Assembly (NCBI GenBank): GCA_029747015.1
Contig: JAKOGI010000185.1
Coordinates: 707,501 to 771,500 of the forward strand
Reading direction: 5' to 3'
Source of the DNA: Carnegiea gigantea
Taxonomy: Eukaryota > Streptophyta > Magnoliopsida > Caryophyllales > Cactaceae
DNA: 64,000 bases
Position numbers and translations under genes: made by a program. Below, piece by piece: positions 24,061-40,600 of this stretch. The notes beneath the pieces were generated by a model. It made no database searches. It was not told the origin of the DNA and saw only the letters and a list, made by a program, of their open reading frames with translations. Each line of letters begins with the position of its first letter. Positions within the stretch are counted from its first letter, which is position 1.

Positions 24061-24190
24061 AGGTTGTTGCTGGTGGGGCTGAAGGCAAATGGGAAAGGAG
24101 ACTGGAAGAGCATATCAAGGAATTTGGTGACAACAAGAGGAGCAACGCAGATAGCCTAAGCCAGCCATTCCCAGAAGTATTTTGAGCACC
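24061..24190 (+). pseudogene. Broken MYB-related (SHAQKY-type) gene fragment
   Basis: Frame starting TTG at 24064 reads [20 protein letters not shown], then [11 protein letters not shown], a stop (TAA), A, and SHSQKYFEH. This is the second MYB repeat of the family coded by 17090-19220. A 6-bp insertion that repeats AGCC (AGCCTAAGCC) puts the stop just before the SHAQKY-like box. A TTTTAG acceptor-like site precedes the fragment, matching the exon 2 border of the intact gene. I found no first repeat upstream and the frame ends soon after. It is a decayed gene piece on the opposite strand from the intact gene. Confidence 0.8.
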
Positions 24191-25502
24191 CGGTCACAAA
24201 GGGTAGAGAAGGCCCAGCCTTCACGACTTGACTCAAGTCGACGATGAATCCATGGCTGAGTTCATCTCTAAGGGCCTCATCCCCGCGGATGCACTCATGC
24301 GTTTTCAAACCTACCCCAGTACTTACACCAACTGATCGCTAACATAATGCAGACATCGATGTCAGGAAGTCTAGGAAAGCTTTAGCATGAGTTTCAATTC
24401 GTTCATTGCTCATATACGTATGGTACAATCATATGAGATTAATTCAGATATCCATCTTCGGATCTTCATGTGCTTTATCAAAATAGAAAAAAAGAGGTAC
24501 GTCAACTGAGAAGGGGGAAACAAGTGCTCAAACATGCATCATTATGCCTCACGCTTAGTCTCTTTCGTTTGTTCACTTTTTCTTTCCCCCCTTTTTTCCC
24601 ATAAGTAATTATTACTATGTTTGAGGAGAACGTATAAGAAAAAGTACAAGCAATTGTCGCTAACAATTTTCTTTATTGCAATCAGTTGGGGATGAATGAT
24701 GAGCCCCTCGCCTATGCGCCACTCCAGTACCGACCTTATCACCCAAATATGTCCTCGAGCTTTGCTTATTTATACTAACCCATCCCCTCATCGACTAAGG
24801 ATTCCATATGCTATGGTAAATGGATCGCGTCGAGAACAATTTGTATTCCAATTTCATTGTCACCGGCTTACTCATCCTTGGTTGATTCTTCTAGGTTGAA
24901 TGCCAAATCTTCAGTTGAAGCTTGGCCGCCTGATAAGCTCCTGCTAGATTTAGATCCATCATACATCCATTTTTCCTTAATCCTGGACCATCTCACAAAA
25001 TAAGATGATGGTGGGATGATGAGAGGAATGTAGCATTGACGAGTGATAATGTTCAAAAATACTTGGACATCAAATTCTACCGACAAAAGACCTGCGAGAG
25101 AAACAGATCATCTGGGTACAACAGCCATGATTCGATCAAGTGCAGGCAGGCAACTCAACCTGACACCTGTAGACAGTTCAAGTTTGCAGAGAGGCACAAC
25201 CCCCTTTTCATTTCCTGCTCATATATGACTACGAAAAAAACAAAACTATTTCACAAAAGACTAACCCAACCACATCATATTCAAATCATACCAGAGTTGG
25301 ACGAACATTAGGCCAGCGCACCAACCAAAGTTGCATACAAAATAGCCTCACAAATTAGGAACGACTGGTACAACAAGGAATTAGTTCCATTGACATTGGA
25401 TGTATTCCGGGTACCACGAAGCTGTACAATGAGTCACTTGAGTACGCTGTTCGCTTATTTTTCAGGAAGCAAACGGTAGAAAAGCAAAATCCTGCAACTG
25501 CT

Positions 25503-27527
25503 TCAGCCCTTGTGAGAATCTCCCTCAGATTTCTGGCAACAAAAAGGAAACATAATAAGAACGTGGACGGACAAAAATTGAGAACAAATCAAATTGCAGC
25601 TATCTCGTTCTTCAGGTAATGATGCTGAATTTCTCCCTCAGATTTCAGGCGATAAAAGAAGTAGTAGTAAGAATGGGAACAGAGAAAACTACAGGAATGT
25701 CCAACTAAATTGAGTTATCTCATTCTTCAGGGGACAATGACAGTTACCGTGACACCCTATGTATTATAGCCATTTTAGAAAGCAGTGGTAAGGCATCACC
25801 ATTCTGAATGGTTACGATCCAGAACATATGGATCATCCAGCTATTTTGCAAATTCAAACCAAGTTATGCAATCCATTGAAAGCCCACAAGATGTTGTACA
25901 AAAGCAAGAAGCATTTAATAGGATTATAATCACAGCTACCAATTACATACATAGTTGACGGGCAAACTAAAGGGAAACTTCGGGGGTAAGCAGGCTACAG
26001 GTGTCCCTGTCACATAAAGAACCATTCTCTGGATCGACATGTTTACATACATGGCTATCTCCTCAAGGTGCCACCTGGTATACAGGATACAGCACAAGAA
26101 TGTTATGATACTTGCAAAGTCTAACTTTAAGTGATGATCCGATCACATGGCCATATAGAATTTATACATCCTTGAAATCCAGACATCAAGAATTCAGGAC
26201 CAGGAGAGATAGGAAGTTTGAGGTTCTTCAAGCCCGGCATAGCTCACATTGAGTGCCATGGCCCCACCAGGTACAGACCCTCCCCCTTTCCACTAAACAA
26301 AGGAGCACAAACACCACACAAAAACTCAACCATATCAAACTATTACCACAATTTCCTGCCCAGGGTGCAGTGCAGGATGGTCAAAAGCGAACACCCTTGA
26401 TCCTCCAACATAATTTTAGACATTCAGTTTTCAATGGACCATAAGTTAGGAATACATTGGCTCCCAACAAAAGCGGACAAAATTTGACTGACACATTTTT
26501 CACATATTACCTATAATTAAAACTAAAAAGCACTGTCCAATGACTCTTGAGGAAAGTGAAGCAAAAACACATAAATAAGAGGGGGAAATTGCAGATTGAT
26601 ATAACTTATAAGTAAACCCTGCCCCAGCACCAAAGTCACAGATGATGACAATTATTTTCTACAACTAGTTGACCATGTCCCATAAGTATAAATATCATGA
26701 ACACAAACACAAGCCAAGAGTCCAGAAGCATAAGGTTCTAATCAGTTGGAGTATCTGATAGCCAATACAAATGTGGACAGTCAAAAACTTTTACCCACCA
26801 TTTTGCGCAAGAACCAAACTATAGTCAAAATCTATCAGTATATCGTAGCTAATAGCTTTTTTTATGTTGTTCCCTCGTTCTATCTCAATAATAGGAACAA
26901 ACTTGCACACATTAGCCAATAGCAGCAACAGGCAAGCAAGGAGCTCATCACCAAGGCGTGTAATCAAACCAAACAGGACGGTAATGCAAAGGAGAGAAGT
27001 GACGATTCACAATCTTAAAAGTACCTTGTCAGCAGCTACATCTCCTTTCTCAGACTTCTCTTTCTCAAGCTTCTTTTTCATTTTTTCCAGCCTTTCCCTC
27101 TCCATTTTCTACACAGCAACCATATTTTCATTCGTCAAAACACAGCCAATGACCAGAAGCAAAATACACACCATAGTCTGTGCATGATACACTTTGAAAA
27201 CGCAGAAAGTCTAATTCATACATCAGTCCGATATGTGATTGACAATCCCGCGGCTAAATGATTAGTAAGATAACAAAACTAGACGAAATCGTATTCTGAA
27301 ACCGCAAAGCAACGCAAAACAACAAATACATCTTGTTTAAGACTTCAAATAAAGAAAAACACGCAGAAATCGACTCATTCTTCGCATTTCTAAACCGAAA
27401 TCGCCAAAAATCAATCATCAGCATCATTCTTCACATTTCTATAGCTAAATCATGAACAATCGGTCTTCAATCCATCGCAAAATGGAAGAATAAAATAGAA
27501 AATACGATCATCATACGGAAGCGAGAG

Positions 27528-27576
<49 letters not shown>

Positions 27577-27738
27577 TACCTGGATGTAGACAGTCTCCTT
27601 AGCACGCTCCTCTTCGCTGAGAACGCGGCCTTTGTTGCCCTCACTGAAGTAGCGAGGGAAGAGCGAAGAAGACCTAGACGCGCCTCCTTCCATGATACCA
27701 CGAATCGATGAGCGAGAAACAGCAGATCTGATTGCCAT
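25503..27738 (-). CDS. IF1: Mitochondrial F1Fo-ATPase inhibitor protein (IF1)
   Basis: Three exons on the minus strand, 27738-27580, 27108-27025 and 25532-25503, give 90 residues with GT-AG introns in phase. The N-terminus (MAIRSAVSRSSIRGIMEGGAS) is Arg/Ser-rich without acids and looks like a mitochondrial presequence, cleaved near RYFSEG. The inhibitory core is GRVLSEEERAKETVYIQKMERERLEKMK, followed by a Lys/Glu coiled-coil and a tail ending KSEGDSHKG. IF1 blocks ATP hydrolysis by the F1 sector when the membrane potential falls. Length is close to Arabidopsis (AT5G04750, from memory). The last exon codes only nine residues; it fits the family tail and has a good acceptor (TTGCCAG). Reading through the second donor would give DKVLLRL and stop, a possible alternative end. 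Three site II elements lie upstream. Confidence 0.92.
25521..25745. repeat. Diverged tandem duplication covering the IF1 last exon
   Basis: The stretch TCTCCCTCAGATTTCTGGC...TATCTCGTTCTTCAGG (about 25519-25618) is repeated at about 25636-25735 as TCTCCCTCAGATTTCAGGC...TATCTCATTCTTCAGG. The unit is about 115 bp. On the gene strand the upstream copy has AAATCTGAGGGAGA but CCTG instead of CCAG at the acceptor, so it can no longer act as the exon. Confidence 0.75.
27531..27574. repeat. (GA)n microsatellite at the start of IF1 intron 1
   Basis: About 44 bp of GA repeat lies 5 bp inside the donor site of IF1 intron 1. On the transcribed strand it is a CT-rich tract. Confidence 0.95.
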
Positions 27739-27865
27739 TGATGATGATCGGAGTTGATGAAGAATGCGATAATCTTTGAGTTGTCGGAATAGAACTACGA
27801 CTCTCTCTCTTCCCCCTCTCGGCGACTTGTGTAGTGGGAGCCCTACTACCACTACTACTAACCAG

Positions 27866-27914
27866 TGGGCTGAATGGGCCTACCACCATTTTATATGAAT
27901 TGGACGAATGGGCC
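27866..27914. promoter_or_regulatory. Cluster of three site II elements upstream of IF1
   Basis: TGGGCT at 27866 and TGGGCC at 27875 and 27909 lie 130-175 bp upstream of the IF1 ATG. Site II clusters are typical of plant genes for mitochondrial respiratory components. An A/T-rich TATATAAAA-like stretch on the minus strand lies among them (about 27886-27896). Confidence 0.6.
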
Positions 27915-28079
27915 CTCTTTGGGCATCCCGAATTTTCATAGTGGCTTCCAGAAACAAGATTATTTCGGGCACATGTATCGGCTTTGGACCCATTAGACTC
28001 AATGGATGGGAGCCCGTGCCCCATCTCCTGCATGGGCATTGAGCTTGGGTGGATCTGACCTAGACTCAAGTACTGCACT

Positions 28080-29200
28080 CAACCAAATTGCTATCGCTGA
28101 ATCATAGTCTTGAATTTGAAAACTCTTTAAACAAACAACCCTTCCCCCCCCCCCCCCCCGGCAAAAGAATGCCCGGCCGAGCTGAGTGGAACCCCAAGCT
28201 CCGAGCCGAGCATGTGCACCGACTCGAGTTCGAAGCTACACTTTATAGGTCCGGTAAATTCCAACAAAATCTAAATTGAACTTTTATGTGATTAAACCAA
28301 GCTCCATCGTAATTAAGACTCTGCTTAGTTACACTCTAATTTTAATCGACGAGTGAGACGCGGGGCACATGCAGCGCATGGCTCGTGAGGCAAACGAAGG
28401 AGAGAGAAAGGGCGTGAGGCGAGGGAATAGCTGCACCGATTGACTCACGGCTCGCTGCTCGCAGGGAGGCTCGGGGCCATAAGCCGGCTCACGGGCATTT
28501 TTTCTTTTTTTGAAAAAATTTCTTTAAATACTCTTAATTAGCTTTTCTTTTTTGTTGATTCTGAAAATAAAGTTTTCTTATGGAATACGTCTATCCGTTT
28601 ATGGGTATTATTTTATTTAATGAGTTAAAATATTAAGCCTTTTGTTTAAAAAAAAATTATAAATTAAAAATTAATTTATAATCTAATGCAACAAAAATAA
28701 ACTTTAACTAATAAATCAAAAGATTGGCTCACGACTAAAAATACTCTCAGACGCTCCGATGATCGGTGCAAAGAGTTGCTGCCCAGTGCCCCTTATGAAT
28801 ACGGGCCGTCTACGGTCTACTCACAAGTCTTTGGTCACCATGAGAAAGGAATACGTGTCTATTTGAAAGAGGGGGTAACTTGGAAATCACTGGAAAGAGC
28901 GGGGACATTTTAGAAAAACCACACGCTAAAATATCTCTGAACTTGCAGGGATGCCCATGACAGAGAGAAGAAAGAAAGAAGCGCAAGGAGACGAGGAGAG
29001 AGAGAAATAAACAAAGGCGAAAGCATTTCCCCACCTCTCTCTCTCTCTCTCTCTCTCTGCCGCTTGCTTTTTCTCTCTCAATTATTCTCGTAATTCCGGT
29101 TTTTTTATTGTTCCTCTTGTTGCGTTTGATTTGGTTTGGCCTTAAAGTCATATAAGGGGAAGCTTTTATCTGCTTCCTCTCATCATCGCCATTGTTGAAG
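28080..29200. other. Spacer between divergent IF1 and AMMECR1 genes
   Basis: The two genes point away from each other with 1.6 kb between start codons. The left part has a C16 run at 28144 and a GC-rich, GAGGC/CTCG-rich patch (28330-28500), then an AT-rich stretch (28500-28720). The right end is the CT-rich leader of the AMMECR1 gene with a (CT)n at 29035-29058. I see no other gene. Confidence 0.55.
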
Positions 29201-29339
29201 CTTCATCAGCTCAAACTCTCTCCAATTTCTGCAATTCAGCAAGCCCTAATTTCACCTAACATCGTCGAATTCATTTGAGGTTGTTGTGATTCTTTCGTGT
29301 TATTTGTTATCTTCATTTTGATTGTGGTAAAAGGGAAAA

Positions 29340-34518
<5,179 letters not shown>

Positions 34519-34879
34519 TTTCTTCAGCCAGCTTTTGTTATGATTCTTAAAGCTGTCAAGCTCTTAGGACTGCACTATGTACTATTTCTCAGCAAAAAAT
34601 AAGTAAACAGTTGTCAATCTTCTTCAGAGTTATTCATTTTGGGGAAGAAAATTGTGTACAACATTTAAGATTTTAGCACTGCCTTGGAAAGCAGGTTCGC
34701 TAGGATTTGGTTTTCCGAATTGTAACATAACTGACCCGTCATCTACAATTTGACGCCTTTTCTTATGAAGCACTGAGATTTAGTTTCATGCTTTGATTAC
34801 GGTATCTGAAGTAAATGACAGAATAGAGACATGTTCCCCACATAGAGGGCGGTTGCCATAGCGTGAATTATATCAAATT

Positions 34880-35560
34880 TGGGAGATGGTCTGAGCCCTG
34901 TAGTTCAACTGCTGAGGACAGGAAGTTTCGGAGGGCTGTACAGGCTTTGGAGATGCTGCCAAGGGTGAAGGAACTTAACTCGCTGGTTTGTAAGGCCCCT
35001 CTGCTGAGCAGTTGTGGGTAAGTCCGCGGGGTTGATTGTTGGTTTTGGTTGGCCCACTTTGGGACTTTGAGGGATTGTGCATTTGTGTGAAGCATGCGAC
35101 GGTGTCTATGGAAGGTGTGGAGCTGGGTAATGTTGTTGCTACCCTTGCCGAGTGCGGGCCTGTTCGAAATGCCTTTATTTTTCGCACCAATGGATACACT
35201 CACTAGTCACAGTGTATTTGCGCGCAACTGCTTTGGCGAGAAGCTTTCAAGAGTTGAACCACGAAGTCTTTGCTATGAGCCTATGACAGTGGGTCATCCA
35301 CAACGTTGGCGAGAAGCTTTCAAGAGGTAAACCACCAAGTCTTTTCTATAAGCCTATGACAGTGGGCCATCCGCAACATTGTTCTCCGCTGTCACCGAGG
35401 TTGCTGAAACTCAACTTTGATGGGGTAGTGGGGGAGTCTAGCTGGGTCTGGGGGTTTGTTCTTCATTGTGCTATGGAAGCCAGTTATGATCGGCTGATGT
35501 GGAATGTGATTGCCTCGAATTGATTTAGAAGGTTCACGTCAAGAACTTACAAGATAATCT
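34880..35560 (+). pseudogene. Degenerate retroelement-like coding remnant
   Basis: Short frames separated by stops read like decayed non-LTR retroelement or transposase sequence. Near 35405 the frame LKLNFDGVVGESSWVWGF resembles the RNase H start of plant LINE proteins (KLNFDG... followed by GFVLR). Upstream, VSMEGVELGNVVATLAECG is open from about 35100. A 73-bp duplication (35235-35307 and 35308-35380) lies between. The frame is broken throughout. The assignment rests on one short motif and is tentative. Confidence 0.4.
35235..35380. repeat. 73-bp tandem duplication
   Basis: The unit GGCGAGAAGCTTTCAAGAG... to CCACAACGTT occurs twice head to tail with about ten differences, inside the retroelement-like remnant. 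Confidence 0.8.
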
Positions 35561-35657
35561 TATCGGATTGTTGGTTTAGGATATCTTTGTATTTATGGAG
35601 TCTTTTAGCTATTGTTCTTCGAGGGAATAAAGTTACCTATAAATTAGCTCGGTGACA

Positions 35658-35830
35658 ATCAACACAAGTTTGTTCAAGTGGTTTGACATTTGTTTCCTTG
35701 AGCATGGTCTCGTGTTGAGTCTTGTGAATGGAGAAAAATCTGTGATGAGAAAGCTCTTTCACTTATTAGGTAAATAGTAGCTCAAATTCAGCAACATTGA
35801 GGATTTAAACTCCCCCCCCCCAAAAAAAAA
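35658..35830 (+). mobile_element. SINE copy 3 with 12-bp target duplication
   Basis: Starts ATCAACACAAGTTTGTTCAAG, continues GTGGTTTGACATTTGTTTCC and TTGTGAATGGAGAAAAATC, and ends in C10 plus an A tail. Flanks AGCTCGGTGACA (35646-35657) and AGCTCAGTGACA (35831-35842) differ at one base and are a good target-site duplication. The 3' part differs from copies 2 and 4, so it may be a subfamily or partly replaced. Confidence 0.8.
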
Positions 35831-35849
35831 AGCTCAGTGACAACTTTTA

Positions 35850-37000
35850 TCTTTTGATAGGAGATTATGAATAGATGATATCTTGGAAAGCAGTGCAACT
35901 CGGATTAGAGATGAAATATATGGTTATTAGTTCCACTCTCATGCAATCTCCCCTCTTTTCTATCTCAAAAAATAAAAATAATAGTTTGGAATAGATCCAA
36001 AATTGTTTAGGATCAAGGGGATAAGCTTTCTGAAATACGTATAAAGGTCCGGTGGACTATTTCTTTCGTAGAACTTCGGGGTAATACCCCTCAAATTTGG
36101 GCTAACTAATTGTTGAAGGTGAATTGCCACTCCTTTTACACCTAACCTCACAAGCCTTCAATGACCCAATGACTACCATGATGTATTGTTAGTGACTGAG
36201 CTTCACTCATATATAGGATGGTTCTCCTTGCTTCGTTTGAACTTTTTAATGTTAATGATAACAAGAATGATATATTGCAAGTATGAACTCGGATAGTAAG
36301 TTTGTTTTACATGCCGTCTAAAAATGACAGTATTCATAGGTATTATCCTAAAATTAAATTTCTTAGTTGCAAGAGTTGTCTGAAGTTTTTCGTTTTGAAA
36401 GCTATGTAACTAAAAATGTTTAGTGTTTATTTGTTGGGATAAAAGGAACAAAATAAAAGTCCTCATTTTACAATAAACATGAAGAGAACAATGTTGCGTA
36501 TTATTGCACAAAAAAATAATAATAATTGTGTATTAGAATGAAATAACAGTTTTATATAAATATCTCAATTTTATGTTAAATGATATACCACCTTAATTTC
36601 GTTTTTATAAAGGTAAAAGACATCTAAATTAAGCTACTTGCCAATAACTTTTCAAATATACATTAGTCATTATGCTTAGAAAACACCTATAGTTTTATTC
36701 CCATCTATTTTAATCCATTCATTTATCAACGATTAAACAAAAACCAAACTCATTCAAAAAACCAGAACTCAACAACCATCATCTAAATAAACCAAAGAAA
36801 GAAAAACTGGATTCACTGATGATCAGTTGAGCCGTGAGCCACTGGAGGGATTGGTTGGAAAAGTAGCAATTAAGTTTGATATCATCATCTAAATAAACAA
36901 CCAGATGATACAAAAAACGTAGATCTAGAATTTCCGCATCAAATCAAAGCGATTAATTAGAAGTAGCAAGTACGCCAAGGCCAAGGTCTTCTTCAACTAC
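35850..37000. other. AT-rich spacer before VAMP727
   Basis: About 1.1 kb of AT-rich sequence with no recognisable gene. From about 36960 the sequence becomes GC-richer and leads into the VAMP727 leader; a possible leader exon ends at 37119 with donor CAGAG|GTAATC after a C-rich tract. Confidence 0.5.
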
Positions 37001-37683
37001 CAGTCGTGCAGGGTGCCGACGAAGAAACCGGCTGCCCAGAAGTCACTCTTCTCTAACTTCTGAGGTTCTCTCCCCCCCCTCCCCCCCCATTTAAGCGAGC
37101 CATTCTGGGCATCGCAGAGGTAATCTTAACCCTTGTTATCATCGACAGTGTCGATGATTTATCTGCTTCATGATTATATTTGAATTGCATGACTTTCAAA
37201 TCGCTCTTATCATGTTTATCACTTAATGTTTGTGGGGTTCAGTTGGGAGATGTGGATGAGTTCTCTTTCTTATCATTGTGTTCTGGGTTTTGTTTGAATT
37301 TTGCCTGTCTCGATTTTTTTAGGGTTTTTAGCTGATCATAGCAAATGGGTTTAATTCTGTCGGCAGGTAGCGTCTGATTTAATTAATTAGGTGATCAATT
37401 CATCAATTAGCAATTGGGTTTCTACCTTAATATTTGATTTGATGGATGGATTGATTGATGAATTTGTGAGAGCATGTTTGTCTTTAAGTCCCCACATTGC
37501 TTTCTAATTTTCAGAAAATTTTCCAATTCTAGTGATTATTGATAGATCTTTCTTTTTGGCTTTCCTGAGAAGATTCTGAACGGAAGTATTGAAACAGGTC
37601 ATATTGTAGATTATCTCTGAGCTGAGGACTCTGAACATTGCTTGGGTGTGGCTGTTGATAAGACTCGTCAGAACTTCGGAAAG

Positions 37684-40600
37684 ATGAATCCAAAAGGACT
37701 GATTTATAGCTTTGTTGCAAAGGGAACAGTGGTTCTTGCTGAGCACACTTCATATTCAGGAAACTTTAGCACCATTGCTGTCCAGTGCTTGCAGAAATTG
37801 CCTTCGAGTGGCAACAAGTACACTTACACGTGCGACGGGCACACGTTCAACTTCCTTATTGACAGTGGCTTTGGTATTGGACCTTTGAAAAAATTTCCCC
37901 TTTGTTCTATTTGGGATTTTCTTGGAGAAATTAATTGTAAATGTTGTGTGTATTGTAGTGTTTCTTGTTGTTGCTGATGAGGCTGCTGGAAGGAGTCTTC
38001 CTTATGTGTTCCTTGAGCGGGTGAAGGATGATTTTAAAGAGCGTTATGGGGGCAGCATTAAGAGTGGGGATGGTCACCCTCTTGCTGATGAAAATGATTC
38101 TGATGATGATCTATTTGAAGATCGTTTCAGCATTGCTTACAATCTTGACCGAGAATTTGGGTGTGTATAAGCTTCACATATTGATTGATTGTTTCTGATT
38201 TGCATGTGATGTTGTGTTATAGAATCTACCTTTTGTTTTTTCTGTTGATTTCTTTGTATGTATAAAGGCCTAGGCTTAAGGAGCACATGCAATATTGCAT
38301 GAGCCATCCTGAGGAAATGAGTAAGCTTGCCAAGGTGAAGGCTCAAATAGCAGAGGTCAAAGGAATAATGATGGACAACATTGAGAAGGTGGATGCTCTT
38401 ACCCTTTTTTTTGCCATCTTGATCTATGAAATTGAACACGGCTAGAACATTGGATAGATATTTCTGAGATTCCCATTTTGGAACATACTGTAGTATCTGG
38501 TGTGAAGTTTAGGTGCATTGAGATTCCAGTCTGACCTTGCACACTAAGCTAGATAACTATTTATTTGAAAAAGCTGCCCTTTTTTTGGTTTTTTTTTTTT
38601 TGGGGGGGGGGCTTGTGAAGCTGTCTGACTTTGCTTGATTAGCTACATGTGCTGACAAGGGTGCTAGGGTTATTTTATTAATTTAATCTTTCTAATTTAA
38701 CTTAGTTTTCAGATTTTGCATGCAGTATGCTCAATTTCTCTTTTTTTATCTTCGTGCTGTGTGATGCTCTGTTTGTCTTTCTCATTCTTATGTCTGACAA
38801 AGTAGTCAGGGAGTTGACTCTGGAATTGTTGCTTCTTGTAGCAGGAATGGCAATGTCTTCTTTTTTTCTTTTTTTTTTGGGGGGGGGGGGGGGGAGGATG
38901 TGGCTGCTTAATTGTCAGCAGTAAGTGGTGAAAACCTAAAAATGAATTGTGATATTATGATACTTAAACCCAGGTTGGAGATTGAATCTCTTTTAGATAG
39001 CTGCAATGGCAGATAGAGCTGTAGCTGAAATCTCTCATTTGGTCCGATGATCTACTAGACCACACAATGTTGTTACCCATGTGGTCTGTCTACAGAGGTC
39101 CTGGCAGGTTTTGGCCGCCTAACTATGTGGAGGGTTGCGGCTGATGTGTGTAATGCCTCTGATCTCAAGTTTGTAGAGATTGGTATTGGTTATGTCCTTC
39201 ATTCAAAGGGAGTAGTTCCATGTTCCAAAAGCAGCATTGGAGGACAACGAGTGAACGATTAGTTCAGTCCAGTGTGATCCAAAACGAGAAATTGCCGAAT
39301 GGTAGCATGAAGGATATTTGGGCATAGTGAACGGCTGTTTATGAAGGGACAGGCTTTCAGTATTATTGCTTTCTTTTTTGTGGCTTATCACAAAGACGGA
39401 GTATGGCCAAGGCTGGTAAATAGTGAGTGGACATTCAAAAGGGTTCAACCAGTGAACATTGTTAGTTACGACCAATGCAAAGGAATATTATAAAAGTTTA
39501 GTATGCAAAAGGCTTCAAACAAGCTGGCAAGGATAATTTATGCTATTTTATATGGATTTAAAAGAAGTTTTCTGGGTAGGTGTAAAGATATGTCTGCCAA
39601 GAGGTTAATTGATGTCACTTTTGATTGCCTTTTAAGGCTGTGGTTGCCCATTCCATATGATGTCTTTTGTTTCATAGTCTTATTGCTATGAGATATTTTG
39701 TGCGAGCTCTTATGGGGCCGGCTAAAGTTAGTTTTGAGCCTTACTACGGCCTAGTGTTTTTTTTTTTTTTTAAATATTTTTGAGATCTTATTTGATACAC
39801 CAATTTTCTCAAGGCATAGATGATTTATATTGCATTCCATACCTGCTGTGGACTGTTAGTTTCTTGTAATTCTGGAAACACATTAGCGCCGGATGGTGTA
39901 CAAAAAAGAGGCTGTTGGATACAAATTGGACATATAAGCTGGCAGTCTCAGCTAACACAACAGGATATTAGTGTGCTGTTAAATGATTTGGCTCTATTTT
40001 CAAATTAATAATGGACTAAAGCAATGTGGCTCTCTACACTGTCCTCCCTTCATATGGAGTTGGTGGCATTCAGGCCCTGTTTGGTGAGGAAAACAGGAAT
40101 GGAATGGAATCAGGACTTGAATCCGGAGGAGGAGTTGGATATGGAACTTGAATCGTGAACTGGGGTGTTTGGAGAGATTAGGAATAGAATCAGATTCTAA
40201 TCCTTGTTGTTTGACTAGAACTTATGAAATGGAATCAAATTATTATTTTAATATATTTATCCATTATAAGTTATGTTTTCTTATTTTTATAATTAACTAT
40301 TTTGTAATTCTTTGTATTTCATCTTTTTCACTTACAACGTAAGTCATTATTTTTGGATCTTCATTTGATTAAGAAATAAATATTATAAACCTATAGTCCT
40401 AAAACAATCAGACATATAAATTGAGACTTAACATCATAATCTTATAAACCCATAATTTATAAACATATATTAATTAATGGCTCTACACAGTGCTTCCCCC
40501 CAAAAAATAATTTCTCCAATTTCTTCCATCTATTGCTTCATGCCACATTATTAGCTATTAGCCTTTATGCCCAAAAAACAAAGGCTTCCTCATCATCTTG

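Larger units (their letters stand above)
19400..25050. other. Repeat-rich intergenic region
   Basis: About 5.6 kb between the MYB-related gene and the IF1 gene. It is strongly AT-rich and holds a block of TTTTGACGG motifs (20456-20800), a SINE (23682-23845) and a MYB-like gene fragment (24061-24190). The stretch 21960-22140 has GGGTCGGGTT-type motifs that often mark old LTR sequence, but I cannot delimit an element. No intact gene is seen. Confidence 0.6.
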
